From: G965233625 sp965233625
GTDB taxonomy: Bacteria > Planctomycetota > Planctomycetia > Pirellulales > Pirellulaceae
Direction of reading: 5' to 3'
Length of the DNA stretch: 64,000 nucleotides
Assembly: GCA_965233625.1 (NCBI GenBank)
Contig: OZ247499.1
Location: 7,440,001-7,504,000, forward strand
Both the position numbers and the translations under genes were made by a program. Shown here one piece after another: positions 36,132-43,522 of the stretch (positions within the stretch are counted from its first letter, which is position 1; every line of letters begins with the position of its first letter). The notes beneath the pieces are model-generated. The model was not told where the DNA came from, did not search any database, and saw only the letters and a list, made by a program, of their open reading frames with translations.

Positions 36132-36272
36132 AGCGATGGCTAAAACCTAATGTGGCAATAGGCGGACAAGGCAAGGGACACTTTAAGAGCCAGCATCCGC
36201 GGTCTCTGTGGCAAAGCGTTCGCCTGGAGCGCTATTTGCCGGGAAGTGGATTCAGGTAGAGGTGACGCCGCG

Positions 36273-37214
36273 TCAGTCTGCATCGACTTCAGGCAGAACA
36301 ATGTCGGGATTGGTATCCGCGTCGTCTCTAGCTGGTGCGGTAGGCGCGAACATTGCGGGATTACCCGGGAAAGCATTCACCGTGCCGCGACCGCCCCGGT
36401 AGACAAGCGTGTATTTCTGTGGCGCCGGCGCTGGTTCGGGCGGCTCCGGTTCGGGCGTGGCCTCAATTCCAAGTAACTCTTTGAGCGTCAACATGTCTGT
36501 ATCTGGAACCGGGGCGCCGATTTCGCCTTCGGGACGGATCATCAGGCTGAACTGACCCTGATCCCGTACTGTCTCCAGAATTTTCGCTTGTCGCAGATCG
36601 ACTTCGAGGGTCACGGTTGGCTCTTTAGCAACGTAACCGACAACCGCCTGAAGCTCGGTCAGTTCCGGCCGCATCACATCGATCACCCGGATCCCCTGCA
36701 TCAACGTAATAGAGCCTTCAGGGATGATCGTCTTGCCGTTATCTAGTTCCTGCGCGTCGGTGCGGAACATAACATCGACGGTTGTCCCGGGCTTCACAAA
36801 TCCGCCACGGTGTTCCGGCACATTGATCGCAGAAGCACGGAAGCCCGGCCGGAGATCGGCAAAGCGGTTCGGGCCTTCGTTTACGGGATACAAACCCGTG
36901 GTCAGAAAGGGCTGCCCGATTCCCATTTCATCTTTCAGCGTCCGGCCGATAATATCGTCGGTCGTCAGCATAACCGTTGTTAGATCCCAGCCCTGGCTCT
37001 GCAACTGAGCGGAGGTCATGGGCATCATTCCGATGTCTCCTTTGTGAATTTTTTTTCCTGCCGGTAGATTCACGTTGGACATCGGCACAAGGACCGTTTC
37101 GGGTGGCTTCTGCGCGGCCTCGACATCTTGGGCGAGGTACGAACGGAAGAGGTAGGCCCCCACGAGACCGACGATGATGGCGACCACACCAACCTTGAGT
37201 GTAGCTGATGACAC
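36273..37214 (-). CDS. cpaB: Flp pilus assembly protein CpaB/RcpC
   Basis: The 313-residue protein has an N-terminal membrane anchor (about 8-26) and an SAF domain (about 40-110), followed by the RcpC/CpaB C-terminal domain. Phrases such as SAINVPEHRGGFVKPGTTVDVMF are typical. CpaB proteins are periplasmic, interact with the secretin and are needed for pilus assembly. The C-terminus carries a Pro/Glu-rich run (about 255-270) and an acidic end. The gene is on the same strand as the other minus-arm tad genes. Confidence 0.9.
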   Translation of the reverse strand: MSSATLKVGVVAIIVGLVGAYLFRSYLAQDVEAAQKPPETVLVPMSNVNLPAGKKIHKGDIGMMPMTSAQLQSQGWDLTTVMLTTDDIIGRTLKDEMGIGQPFLTTGLYPVNEGPNRFADLRPGFRASAINVPEHRGGFVKPGTTVDVMFRTDAQELDNGKTIIPEGSITLMQGIRVIDVMRPELTELQAVVGYVAKEPTVTLEVDLRQAKILETVRDQGQFSLMIRPEGEIGAPVPDTDMLTLKELLGIEATPEPEPPEPAPAPQKYTLVYRGGRGTVNAFPGNPAMFAPTAPARDDADTNPDIVLPEVDAD

Positions 37215-37326
37215 ACTATGCTCCCACGACTAAGTCGTTTGCTAGTTCCTGTTTCACCAACAACATCCGTATCCCGGCGAAATCCCCTCAATGACACTTC
37301 GTCTTGAAGTGTGTGGATGAACAAAA

Positions 37327-37737
37327 TTACTCGCGTCGCATGACGGTTCTGGCCACAAGTTGCCGCTGCCTTAGCGAAAACCCGAAACTTGCCAGCATAT
37401 CGGGCGAAGCTGCCAACATGGGCATCTTCACTTCGACGCTTACCGGGTCGCCGCTGTTGGATCCCCGGTTAATCACGACCTCTGCTGCTTCGATGTAATC
37501 TTCGTGCCCTAATACTCTTTCAACTTCTGCCTGTATGGCGCGGTCATGGCTGCTGGTAGTGGTGGCAGGCAGCGTAGCAACACGGGTTGCGGCCCGGCTG
37601 GCCTCTTTTACGCGCGCCTGAGCCGAGAGGACGAGGGCTGCTTCCCCCAAGGCGACGAGGATCAGGATCAACACGGGCAGAATCAGCAGAAGCTCGATGC
37701 TTTGCAGATAGCCCTGACGCTGTCTTTTGAATCTCAT
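37327..37737 (-). CDS. TadE-like pseudopilin
   Basis: From ATG 37737 the product has 136 residues. It starts with a short basic leader and a hydrophobic helix (YLQSIELLLILPVLILILV), as in TadE pseudopilins that are cut by the prepilin peptidase TadV. The Glu that is normally at +5 lies six residues after the Gly. GTG 37740 is an equally possible start; AAGGAG lies upstream. The gene is 50 bp after tadV and precedes cpaB. Confidence 0.82.
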   Translation of the reverse strand: MRFKRQRQGYLQSIELLLILPVLILILVALGEAALVLSAQARVKEASRAATRVATLPATTTSSHDRAIQAEVERVLGHEDYIEAAEVVINRGSNSGDPVSVEVKMPMLAASPDMLASFGFSLRQRQLVARTVMRRE

Positions 37738-37787
37738 CACTTGTGCGTTCTCCTTTGTGCACATTTCCCGCTACCGGGTTTTGCCCG

Positions 37788-38384
37788 CTATTGAGCCAGG
37801 TTGGCCATGGTGGTAAAGCCCAGCACCAGCCATGTCGCCACGGCCAGTGGAACGGCATATGGCATTAACCGGCGCTGCTCCATCGGCTTTTCTTTGCCCT
37901 TGCCCTTATAAGTAACTGAAGACTTCTTCAGGCTGTCGATGCTTTTCTTCACCCCCTTGGTAGCCGCGCGGTAAAACACGACGACGATCATCATCAGGAT
38001 GATGACCACGGCAGACACAAAAAAGACCTGCAAGGTCATCCACCAGCCCAGCCACGCTCCCAGGGCGCCCATCACCTTCACATCGCCGCCGCCGCCGCCG
38101 CCAGTGGCCCACAAGACGAACAGAATTGAGAAGCCGATGGCAAAACCTGCCAGACTATTGAGCAGGCCCGTTTGAATTCCCTCTGCCGAGTACCAGAACG
38201 CGCCCGTCATTCCGCCCAGGATGCTGCCATTGACAACATGGAACAGCAGGCCGAGCGCGAAAGCTGTCACGGTAAGTGCGTTTGGGATCCGGCGGGTCCG
38301 AAGATCCCAGACCGCGGCAACCACCGTGAACACTGCAACGCTGATAAGAAAAACTGCCTGGATCGCCATATTTGAAGAAGCCAT
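37788..38384 (-). CDS. tadV: Prepilin peptidase TadV/CpaA
   Basis: The 198-residue membrane protein is an A24 aspartyl prepilin peptidase, which cuts Flp pilins and pseudopilins. Catalytic Asp residues are in WDLRTRRIPN (about residue 27) and GGGDVKVMGA (about residue 100). The run of six Gly before the second Asp is encoded by a CGC trinucleotide repeat (about 38086-38103). The loop after the third membrane helix carries a Lys/Ser-rich insert. It precedes the tadE-like gene. Confidence 0.89.
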   Translation of the reverse strand: MASSNMAIQAVFLISVAVFTVVAAVWDLRTRRIPNALTVTAFALGLLFHVVNGSILGGMTGAFWYSAEGIQTGLLNSLAGFAIGFSILFVLWATGGGGGGDVKVMGALGAWLGWWMTLQVFFVSAVVIILMMIVVVFYRAATKGVKKSIDSLKKSSVTYKGKGKEKPMEQRRLMPYAVPLAVATWLVLGFTTMANLAQ

Positions 38385-38485
38385 TAAGGTGGGGGGTGCT
38401 GTACGGCCTTTTGGTGTTATTTTAATCCCAGGATATACACACGTGGTGGCAATTCAAGGACATTCCAAAATTAAAATCCGGGGTG

Positions 38486-38872
38486 TTATTCTGCTGGTTG
38501 ATTTCCGCCCAGAATCTCCGCAGTTCCTGCCCCAATTTGCATCGGCGCTGCCCAGACGGAAGGTTGATTTTCTTGCGTGGTGTCCGGCTCGTTCGACGGG
38601 TGGGTAGGCAATGACGGCGACGATTCCTGGTCCATTGGGCTGAAAAACTCTGCGGCTGTCATAGTCCCCTGGCTGGCGGATGGAACTGTGGCGCCGTCGG
38701 GTCTGAGCCTGAGGGTGCTGCTACCTGGGTCGGGTTCTAGTCTGGAGTGAAGCGCGAAAAGCCCCGGAACGATGCCGAAAGCGATGATCGCTGCGATGAT
38801 GATCCAGTCTGTGGAGAATACGTTGCTAGCCTTACCAATCACCTGCTGAAAAAATGCCGGGCGAATTAACAT
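38486..38872 (-). CDS. Second pilin-like protein with Pro/Glu-rich tail
   Basis: From ATG 38872 the product has 128 residues. Its only helix (VFSTDWIIIAAIIAFGIVPG) lines up residue by residue with the pilin helix in the neighbouring gene (LLSMEFLLIATILVIGVIVG), with Asp in place of the Glu. The tail is Pro/Ser/Glu-rich and has no recognised fold. I infer a minor pilin or pseudopilin. A start at 38908 is also open, but it lies in the T-run of the pilin terminator, so I prefer 38872. It sits between the pilin gene and tadV. Confidence 0.6.
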   Translation of the reverse strand: MLIRPAFFQQVIGKASNVFSTDWIIIAAIIAFGIVPGLFALHSRLEPDPGSSTLRLRPDGATVPSASQGTMTAAEFFSPMDQESSPSLPTHPSNEPDTTQENQPSVWAAPMQIGAGTAEILGGNQPAE

Positions 38873-38904
38873 CACTGCCCACCCAATATCACCAGACCCC
38901 TGAA

Positions 38905-38944
38905 ACAAAAAAAAGCCGGAACGTCCCTAAAGAACGATCCGGCT
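38905..38944 (-). terminator. Rho-independent terminator of the pilin gene
   Basis: On the minus strand, AGCCGGAT and ATTCCGGCT-type arms (38934-38944 with 38913-38923, one mismatch) form a stem followed by a run of T. It lies 45 bp after the pilin stop and would make a short, abundant pilin mRNA separate from the rest of the operon. Confidence 0.82.
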
Positions 38945-38989
38945 AGTTGCTTTGCAGGAAGGTATCGGACAAATACCTTCGTAGGCGAA

Positions 38990-39316
38990 TTAGCCTTCGT
39001 TCGCTTTTGCAACGCAGATAGTCACACAAGCGGAAGCATCGCCAACCTGACCACAAGCGTCGTCTTCGTCGCACGAATCTTGAGCGTCAACCCACGACTG
39101 GCCGTTGGTGGAAGAGTGGTGGCCGGTTGCACCACCGGAGCTGTACGACTGGTTCAGGGCGCCGATAGCGGAAGCGGTGTCAGCCAGTTCCGTTACCACT
39201 GCGGTCTGAACCGACGACAGGCCTACGATCACGCCGATCACGAGGATCGTGGCGATGAGCAGGAATTCCATCGACAACAGTGCACCACCTTCATCTGACC
39301 AAAGTTTCTTCAACAT
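38990..39316 (-). CDS. Flp-type pilin
   Basis: The 108-residue protein is the likely major Flp (type IVb) pilin. A short leader (MLKKLWSDEGG) precedes a hydrophobic helix with the phrase LLSMEFLLIATILVIG. The tail is Ser/Gly/Gln-rich with four Cys near the end, which suggests a disulfide-bonded region. The helix is as in Flp pilins, but the Glu lies six residues after the last Gly, not five. The gene has its own sigma-54 promoter (39430-39445) and terminator (38905-38944), as expected of a highly made structural subunit. Confidence 0.85.
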   Translation of the reverse strand: MLKKLWSDEGGALLSMEFLLIATILVIGVIVGLSSVQTAVVTELADTASAIGALNQSYSSGGATGHHSSTNGQSWVDAQDSCDEDDACGQVGDASACVTICVAKANEG

Positions 39317-39429
39317 CTAAGTGCTCCACATCTGGGGAGTAATGTAAGGTGCCCGACCAACCATTGGAGAGGCGAATCATGTTTTGGGTTGGGCTAGTTG
39401 AGCCATCCCGCTTGACGTGGGGGCACTAA

Positions 39430-39445
39430 TGCACGCTGCGGGCCA
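39430..39445 (-). promoter_or_regulatory. Sigma-54 (-24/-12) promoter of the pilin gene
   Basis: Read on the minus strand the sequence is TGGCCCGCAGCGTGCA. It matches the consensus TGGCACG-N4-TTGCW at 10 of 12 fixed positions, with the invariant GG and GC ten bases apart. Transcription would start near 39419, leaving a leader of about 100 nt before the pilin ATG. Confidence 0.75.
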
Positions 39446-39549
39446 AACGCCTGTAAAACCTTTAATGTTTTTTTGAATTAGCTTCTAAGTTGTTGTGATC
39501 AAATAGTTTGTGGTGCTCGACTTTATCTCCGGCCTTGGGCCGCCGGAAA

Positions 39550-39629
39550 CACGCTTTACAGTAAACCTCAGGTTGTTGGCGCAAAGATGTAAAGGTGACT
39601 TTACGGTTTACCGGGTGTCGTAAAGCGTG
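39550..39629. promoter_or_regulatory. Enhancer-like array of GTAAAG/CTTTAC sites
   Basis: CACGCTTTAC (39550-39559) and GTAAAGCGTG (39620-39629) are perfect inverted copies. Between them lies the palindrome GTAAAGGTGACTTTAC (39589-39604), which is part of the longer element GCGCAAAGATGTAAAGGTG (39579-39597). The array lies about 130-210 bp upstream of the predicted pilin transcription start, where sigma-54 activators bind. Sites of the same kind occur near both PEP-CTERM promoters and epsI. Confidence 0.6.
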
Positions 39630-39650
39630 CTGTTGCGTTCGCCAAAAACG

Positions 39651-39680
39651 AAAAAAGCCGCAAGTGAAGGCTTGCGGCTT
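39651..39680 (-). terminator. Rho-independent terminator of the Cys/Pro-rich protein gene
   Basis: On the minus strand GCCGCAAG pairs with CTTGCGGC around a 5-nt loop and is followed by six T. It lies just after the stop of the 39709-40641 gene. Confidence 0.82.
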
Positions 39681-39708
39681 GGTGGAGTGATGGTGCTGTC
39701 CTGCTTCG

Positions 39709-40641
39709 TCAGTCGGATTTCCTCAATGGATTGTCCATCGGCTTAAGAGGTGGCAGATCTTCTTCGCTGATGGGGGTCGGCGTTGCCGAAGGTTGTGGGG
39801 AAACGGGAGGCATTGGCGGGCCGGGCAGGTCAATGGTTCCCATAGGCGTTGGAGTTGCAGGCATTGGGGCTGCAGGCATTGGTGTGGCAGGCGCCGGTGT
39901 CGCGGGCTTCGGGGTTGCAGGCATCGGGGACGGAGCTGAGGGCATTGGTTCCGGGGCGACGGGGGCGCCCGTCGCTGGATCGCGGTCGCTAGGTGATGCG
40001 GCATCGGGCGTAACTGCCGGCGGCGTTACCAGCGGTTCACCCATCGGAAGCGGGTTGACCTCTGCTGGCTGACGGCTGCGGAAACGCTGGGCCATAACGC
40101 GGTCAATCTGATCAAAGATCTTATTTGAATACGGGTTACGAGGATCACCGCCGTAGGCCCCTACAAAGGCCTGGTGCTGCGGCACGTGCTGATAGTTGTA
40201 GGGCCGGAAATAGTAGTAACCCAACGCGGGGGGACGGTAGGGCAGGTGCTGATGGAAGTTGCCCGGATCGTGAAGAAAGTCGCAGATGACCGGGTGATTG
40301 CAGCAAAAAGGCGTGTGCCAGTATTCGATGGCCGGACCCCAAATGCACGACAGATGACCGCCAAAGACAGGGCCACACAGCGTCTGGCAGCAGTGTCCCG
40401 GACAACTCGACGAAGCGCAGCCACTGGATTTGCAGGCATTCGTCGTGCAGCCGCTTCCTACACAGCGGCAGCAACTGGGCCGGCTCTTTGCTGCCTGCGG
40501 TGTTTCGAAGAAATGGGGTGTGGCGGTTTGCGGCGCCGTTTCAACAGCCACCACGCCCGTTCCCGCGGTGGTGTCTGACAAGATGGCCGGTGTCTGCCCG
40601 GCAGCAAACAGCGCGATCAGAAGCGTGGCGGACTTAAACAT
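39709..40641 (-). CDS. Secreted Cys/His-rich protein with Pro/Ala repeats
   Basis: The 310-residue protein has an N-terminal signal peptide. A segment near residues 55-130 carries 14 Cys within about 75 residues, together with several His (phrases such as CCNHPVICDF and HQHLPYRPP). An aromatic stretch (YYYFRPYNYQHVPQHQ) follows. The last third is Pro/Ala/Met/Thr-rich with repeats of the PMPATP kind. I do not recognise a named family, although such aromatic/Pro proteins are common in planctomycetes. It lies between the two arms of the pilus locus, so it may be a cell-surface partner of the pilus, but this is inference from position. Confidence 0.72.
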   Translation of the reverse strand: MFKSATLLIALFAAGQTPAILSDTTAGTGVVAVETAPQTATPHFFETPQAAKSRPSCCRCVGSGCTTNACKSSGCASSSCPGHCCQTLCGPVFGGHLSCIWGPAIEYWHTPFCCNHPVICDFLHDPGNFHQHLPYRPPALGYYYFRPYNYQHVPQHQAFVGAYGGDPRNPYSNKIFDQIDRVMAQRFRSRQPAEVNPLPMGEPLVTPPAVTPDAASPSDRDPATGAPVAPEPMPSAPSPMPATPKPATPAPATPMPAAPMPATPTPMGTIDLPGPPMPPVSPQPSATPTPISEEDLPPLKPMDNPLRKSD

Positions 40642-41103
40642 AGCAAACTCGATTGGAGTGGATGGCGGTGGGAAAGTCGCGGCCAGAAGTTGACACCGGG
40701 CGAGATGTAAATGAGGCGAAGGAAACCTGGCAGCGTGGAGATGCCAATGGTTACATCGGAATCACAGCTCCTGTTGTTGATCTAAAACACCCCAAAGGGG
40801 GTAGTTTCTATTAAACCCGCTGAGACGATTTTTCCGTGCTGTTGCAGGTTGAAATAAGGCCGAATTCGTTGAGCCGCCCTGCAAGAAGGGGGCATGTTGA
40901 AAAGAGTTGCGGGTAAATAGGTGTGTTTATCAAGTTCGGGGTAATTCCTGCGAACACCACTCGTCTGGTGGGTTGGATATTCCTACGAAAAGGGTTCACC
41001 CCCCCCACTGAGACTACCGATAATGAGTTCAAGCCCGGAATATCACGTGCATCGTGCACATTCCACTAAAGTCCTACCGCCCTCATCGCTAGGCCAGACG
41101 AAG
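40642..41103. other. Gap between the two Tad arms (462 bp)
   Basis: No convincing gene is present. A weak -24/-12-like sequence lies at 40937-40952 on the plus strand, with correct GG-N10-GC spacing but few other matches, so I do not call it a promoter. A C8 run lies near 41000. The start of the secretin operon must lie here. Confidence 0.4.
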
Positions 41104-42711
41104 ATGAACTCAACCAATTTCCCTTTGATTCGCCTCTCGCGATTCGCTTCAGCGCTGCTGATTTTGTTTGGATCGGCTGCTGGCGCTCTGGCTCAGGCTC
41201 CAACCGCCGTTGTTGACCCTCCGCTCGACACTCCTGCAGCACAGCAGAAGGCTGGCAAACTTGTGCAGGGGTTCTTTGAAGCCGAAGTGAGCCTCAAGAT
41301 CCGGCCTGGCCGCTCGAAACTGATGGCAACCAAACAGGACGTCGTCCGCGTTTCCATCACGGACCCGGCGATTCTCGAGTTTGTACAGTTCAGCCCACGT
41401 CAGTTTGAACTCATCGCCCGGCGTGCTGGCGAAACAACGCTCACCCTCTGGTTCGGCCAGGGGCAGGATGAACGGATTCTGCGATATCTGGTCCGGGTCG
41501 AACGAGACGAGTCAACCGAAGACCGGCAGAATCTGGAATATGGTCGACTGCAAGACCAGATCAACGAGTTGTTTCCTAACAGTTCCATCCAGCTAGTGCC
41601 CATTGCAGATAAACTCATTCTCCAAGGTCAGGCGCGCGACGCTACTGAGGCATCGCGGATCCTTGCCGTCGTGACTGGCCAGAGCACCGACCAGGATGGA
41701 AACCGGCTTGGCCCTGGTGTGATTGGTGTGGCTCCGACGTTGCCTGGCGCGGATGATCTGCCAGCGTCGCAAGTCATTAATCTGATGCGTGTTCCTGGTG
41801 AGCATCAGGTGTTGTTGAAGGTCCGCGTGGCCGAACTAACACGCACCGCCGCCCGGCAGATGGGCGCCGACTTTGCATTCCAGGCGGGTGACCTTGCGTT
41901 TGACTCGATGCTTGCGGCGGGCGGACTGCCGGCAGCGATCCTCAGCGCAAGTTCTGTCCAGTTCCGCCTCGAGGCGCTCGCTTCCAATGGCTACTCGAAG
42001 ATCCTGGCAGAACCAAATCTGGTCACGCTCAGCGGTCAGCCCGCATCGTTCATCTCTGGTGGTGAATTCGCTGTTCCAACGGTCGTGGGTGTCGACGGTG
42101 TTGGCGCCGCCTCAACCACTTTCCGTGGATTTGGTACGCAAGTTAACTTTCTTCCAGTCGTGCTTGATAAAGACAAAATCCGGCTCACCGTTTCCCCTTC
42201 GGTAAGCTCTATTAACAACGCGAACTCGGTAGGTGGTATCCCAGGTCTAAATACACGCGGGGCCAATACCACGGTTGAACTACGCGAGGGCCAATGGCTG
42301 GCGATTGCAGGTCTTATTCAGGACGATCAGTCCGGGAGCAAAGCACGGATTCCGTTTCTCGGCGACATTCCTGGGCTGGATATGATTTTCAGCAACAAGA
42401 CTGTCAATCGCGCCGAGACAGAACTGGTGATTCTCGTCAGTCCGGAACTGATCCACCCGCTTGAGCACGACCAGGTGCCATTGGTCCTGCCAGGGATGGA
42501 TGTCAACGAGCCATGCGACGCCCACTTCTACCTGTGGGGCGACATCGAAGGAAATCAGGGCATTCACCATCGCAGCACGGTTTATCCGTTGCACCGTCAG
42601 AACATCGAACGCGCCGCACACCGGGCGCATGTAGAAGCCAAGATGGGCGCCAATTTTGTCGAAAGCGAACAGCGCTACATCCTCGGAGGCCCAAGCGGCT
42701 TCTCCGAGTAA
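41104..42711 (+). CDS. Tad pilus outer-membrane secretin (CpaC/RcpA)
   Basis: From ATG 41104 the product has 535 residues with a signal peptide (about 1-30). The N-terminal domain (about 50-140) contains the pilus-type phrase SLKIRPGRSKLMATKQDVVRVS, and the C-terminal secretin domain includes NPLV-type blocks such as VELREGQWLAIAGLIQDD. It forms the outer-membrane pore for the Flp pilus. The frame extends back to 41023, but the extra residues have no leader. A C-terminal tail of about 80 residues follows the secretin core. It heads the plus-strand arm of the Tad locus. Confidence 0.9.
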   Translation: MNSTNFPLIRLSRFASALLILFGSAAGALAQAPTAVVDPPLDTPAAQQKAGKLVQGFFEAEVSLKIRPGRSKLMATKQDVVRVSITDPAILEFVQFSPRQFELIARRAGETTLTLWFGQGQDERILRYLVRVERDESTEDRQNLEYGRLQDQINELFPNSSIQLVPIADKLILQGQARDATEASRILAVVTGQSTDQDGNRLGPGVIGVAPTLPGADDLPASQVINLMRVPGEHQVLLKVRVAELTRTAARQMGADFAFQAGDLAFDSMLAAGGLPAAILSASSVQFRLEALASNGYSKILAEPNLVTLSGQPASFISGGEFAVPTVVGVDGVGAASTTFRGFGTQVNFLPVVLDKDKIRLTVSPSVSSINNANSVGGIPGLNTRGANTTVELREGQWLAIAGLIQDDQSGSKARIPFLGDIPGLDMIFSNKTVNRAETELVILVSPELIHPLEHDQVPLVLPGMDVNEPCDAHFYLWGDIEGNQGIHHRSTVYPLHRQNIERAAHRAHVEAKMGANFVESEQRYILGGPSGFSE

Positions 42712-42778
42712 CCCAACCGTAACCGTTTTCCCGCCTGTTGACCTGCCTGACTCTTACCCTTCACGGGGAGTTCACCCG

Positions 42779-43423
42779 ATGCATATTCAATTTTCAATCC
42801 GGCCCGTGCTGCTGCTCCTGCTTGCCGGGGCAACGGTTACCTGCACCACGGGTTGCCAGACCTGGCGTGTAGCCAAAGACGGGTATCAGACGCCAGGCCC
42901 CGTTCGCGGGCTGGGGACGATCAACGATCAGATTTTTCAGCTTCACGAAGAGAACTCTGAAGCCTCGGAATTCATCGTTTATGACCACGAATTTAACCTG
43001 CACACCGCCGTGTTGAATACTGCCGGACGCGATCACGTTAAGCAGATTGCCGCGCGGTGCCAGCAAGGGCAACCGTTTCAGGTCCTTGTTGAACGGAGTA
43101 TGAACACCGTACGTGAGTCTTCGAAGTACAAGTACCCGGTCAACCCGAATCCGGCGCTAGACATGCGGCGCCGCGAGGTTGTGGTGTACGCGCTGAACGC
43201 TATGGGTGTGGAGAACGCAGAACAGATTGTGGTGGTTGCACCGGCCCCGAACGAAGGCCTTGACGCACAGGAAGCTTCCCAGGCTCAACAACGGCTTGGT
43301 TTTGGTGGCTTTGGCGGACTTGGTGGTTTTGGTAGGGGATTCGGCGGATTCGGTGGCGGATTTGGCGGATTCGGTGGTGGGTTTGGCGGGTTTGGTGGTG
43401 GGTTTGGCGGCGGTTTCTTCTAG
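42779..43423 (+). CDS. Lipoprotein with Gly/Phe-rich tail
   Basis: From ATG 42779 the product has 214 residues. A signal sequence ends in a lipobox (TTGC, Cys26). A central domain (about 60-165) has the phrase DMRRREVVVYALNAMGVENA, and the position suggests the job of CpaD, the pilotin-like Tad lipoprotein. The last 40 residues are a Gly/Phe repeat. The frame is open to 42656, overlapping the secretin gene, but only this start gives a lipoprotein leader; GGGGAG lies upstream. It is co-transcribed with the secretin and the TPR gene. Confidence 0.75.
   Translation: MHIQFSIRPVLLLLLAGATVTCTTGCQTWRVAKDGYQTPGPVRGLGTINDQIFQLHEENSEASEFIVYDHEFNLHTAVLNTAGRDHVKQIAARCQQGQPFQVLVERSMNTVRESSKYKYPVNPNPALDMRRREVVVYALNAMGVENAEQIVVVAPAPNEGLDAQEASQAQQRLGFGGFGGLGGFGRGFGGFGGGFGGFGGGFGGFGGGFGGGFF
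43298..43420 (+). repeat. Tandem repeat coding for Gly/Phe
   Basis: The 3' end of the lipoprotein gene is built of imperfect copies of units close to GGCGGATTTGGCGGATTC, giving GFGG-type peptide repeats. Such sequences change length by slippage and are typical of flexible surface-exposed tails. Confidence 0.75.
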
Positions 43424-43522
43424 ACCGCTGTCTCACCGCCTAAGGGCGCCGGCCGTATTCGTTGAATGTTGACCAGACTACCACGCTGCATTAGGCGTGC
43501 TCGCTAATCAGGGAAGATAATC

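Larger units (their letters stand above)
39317..39708. other. Pilin upstream regulatory region
   Basis: This 392-bp gap has no gene. It holds the pilin sigma-54 promoter, an array of GTAAAG/CTTTAC sites and the terminator of the 39709-40641 gene, which are described separately. Confidence 0.7.

Noticed and set aside
40937..40952. GG-N10-GC sequence before the secretin operon
   Set aside because: Only the invariant bases and a few others match the sigma-54 consensus, and no GTAAAG element lies upstream.
43298..43420. Tandem repeats as a CRISPR array
   Set aside because: The units are contiguous, have no unique spacers and are in frame with the Gly/Phe tail of a lipoprotein.
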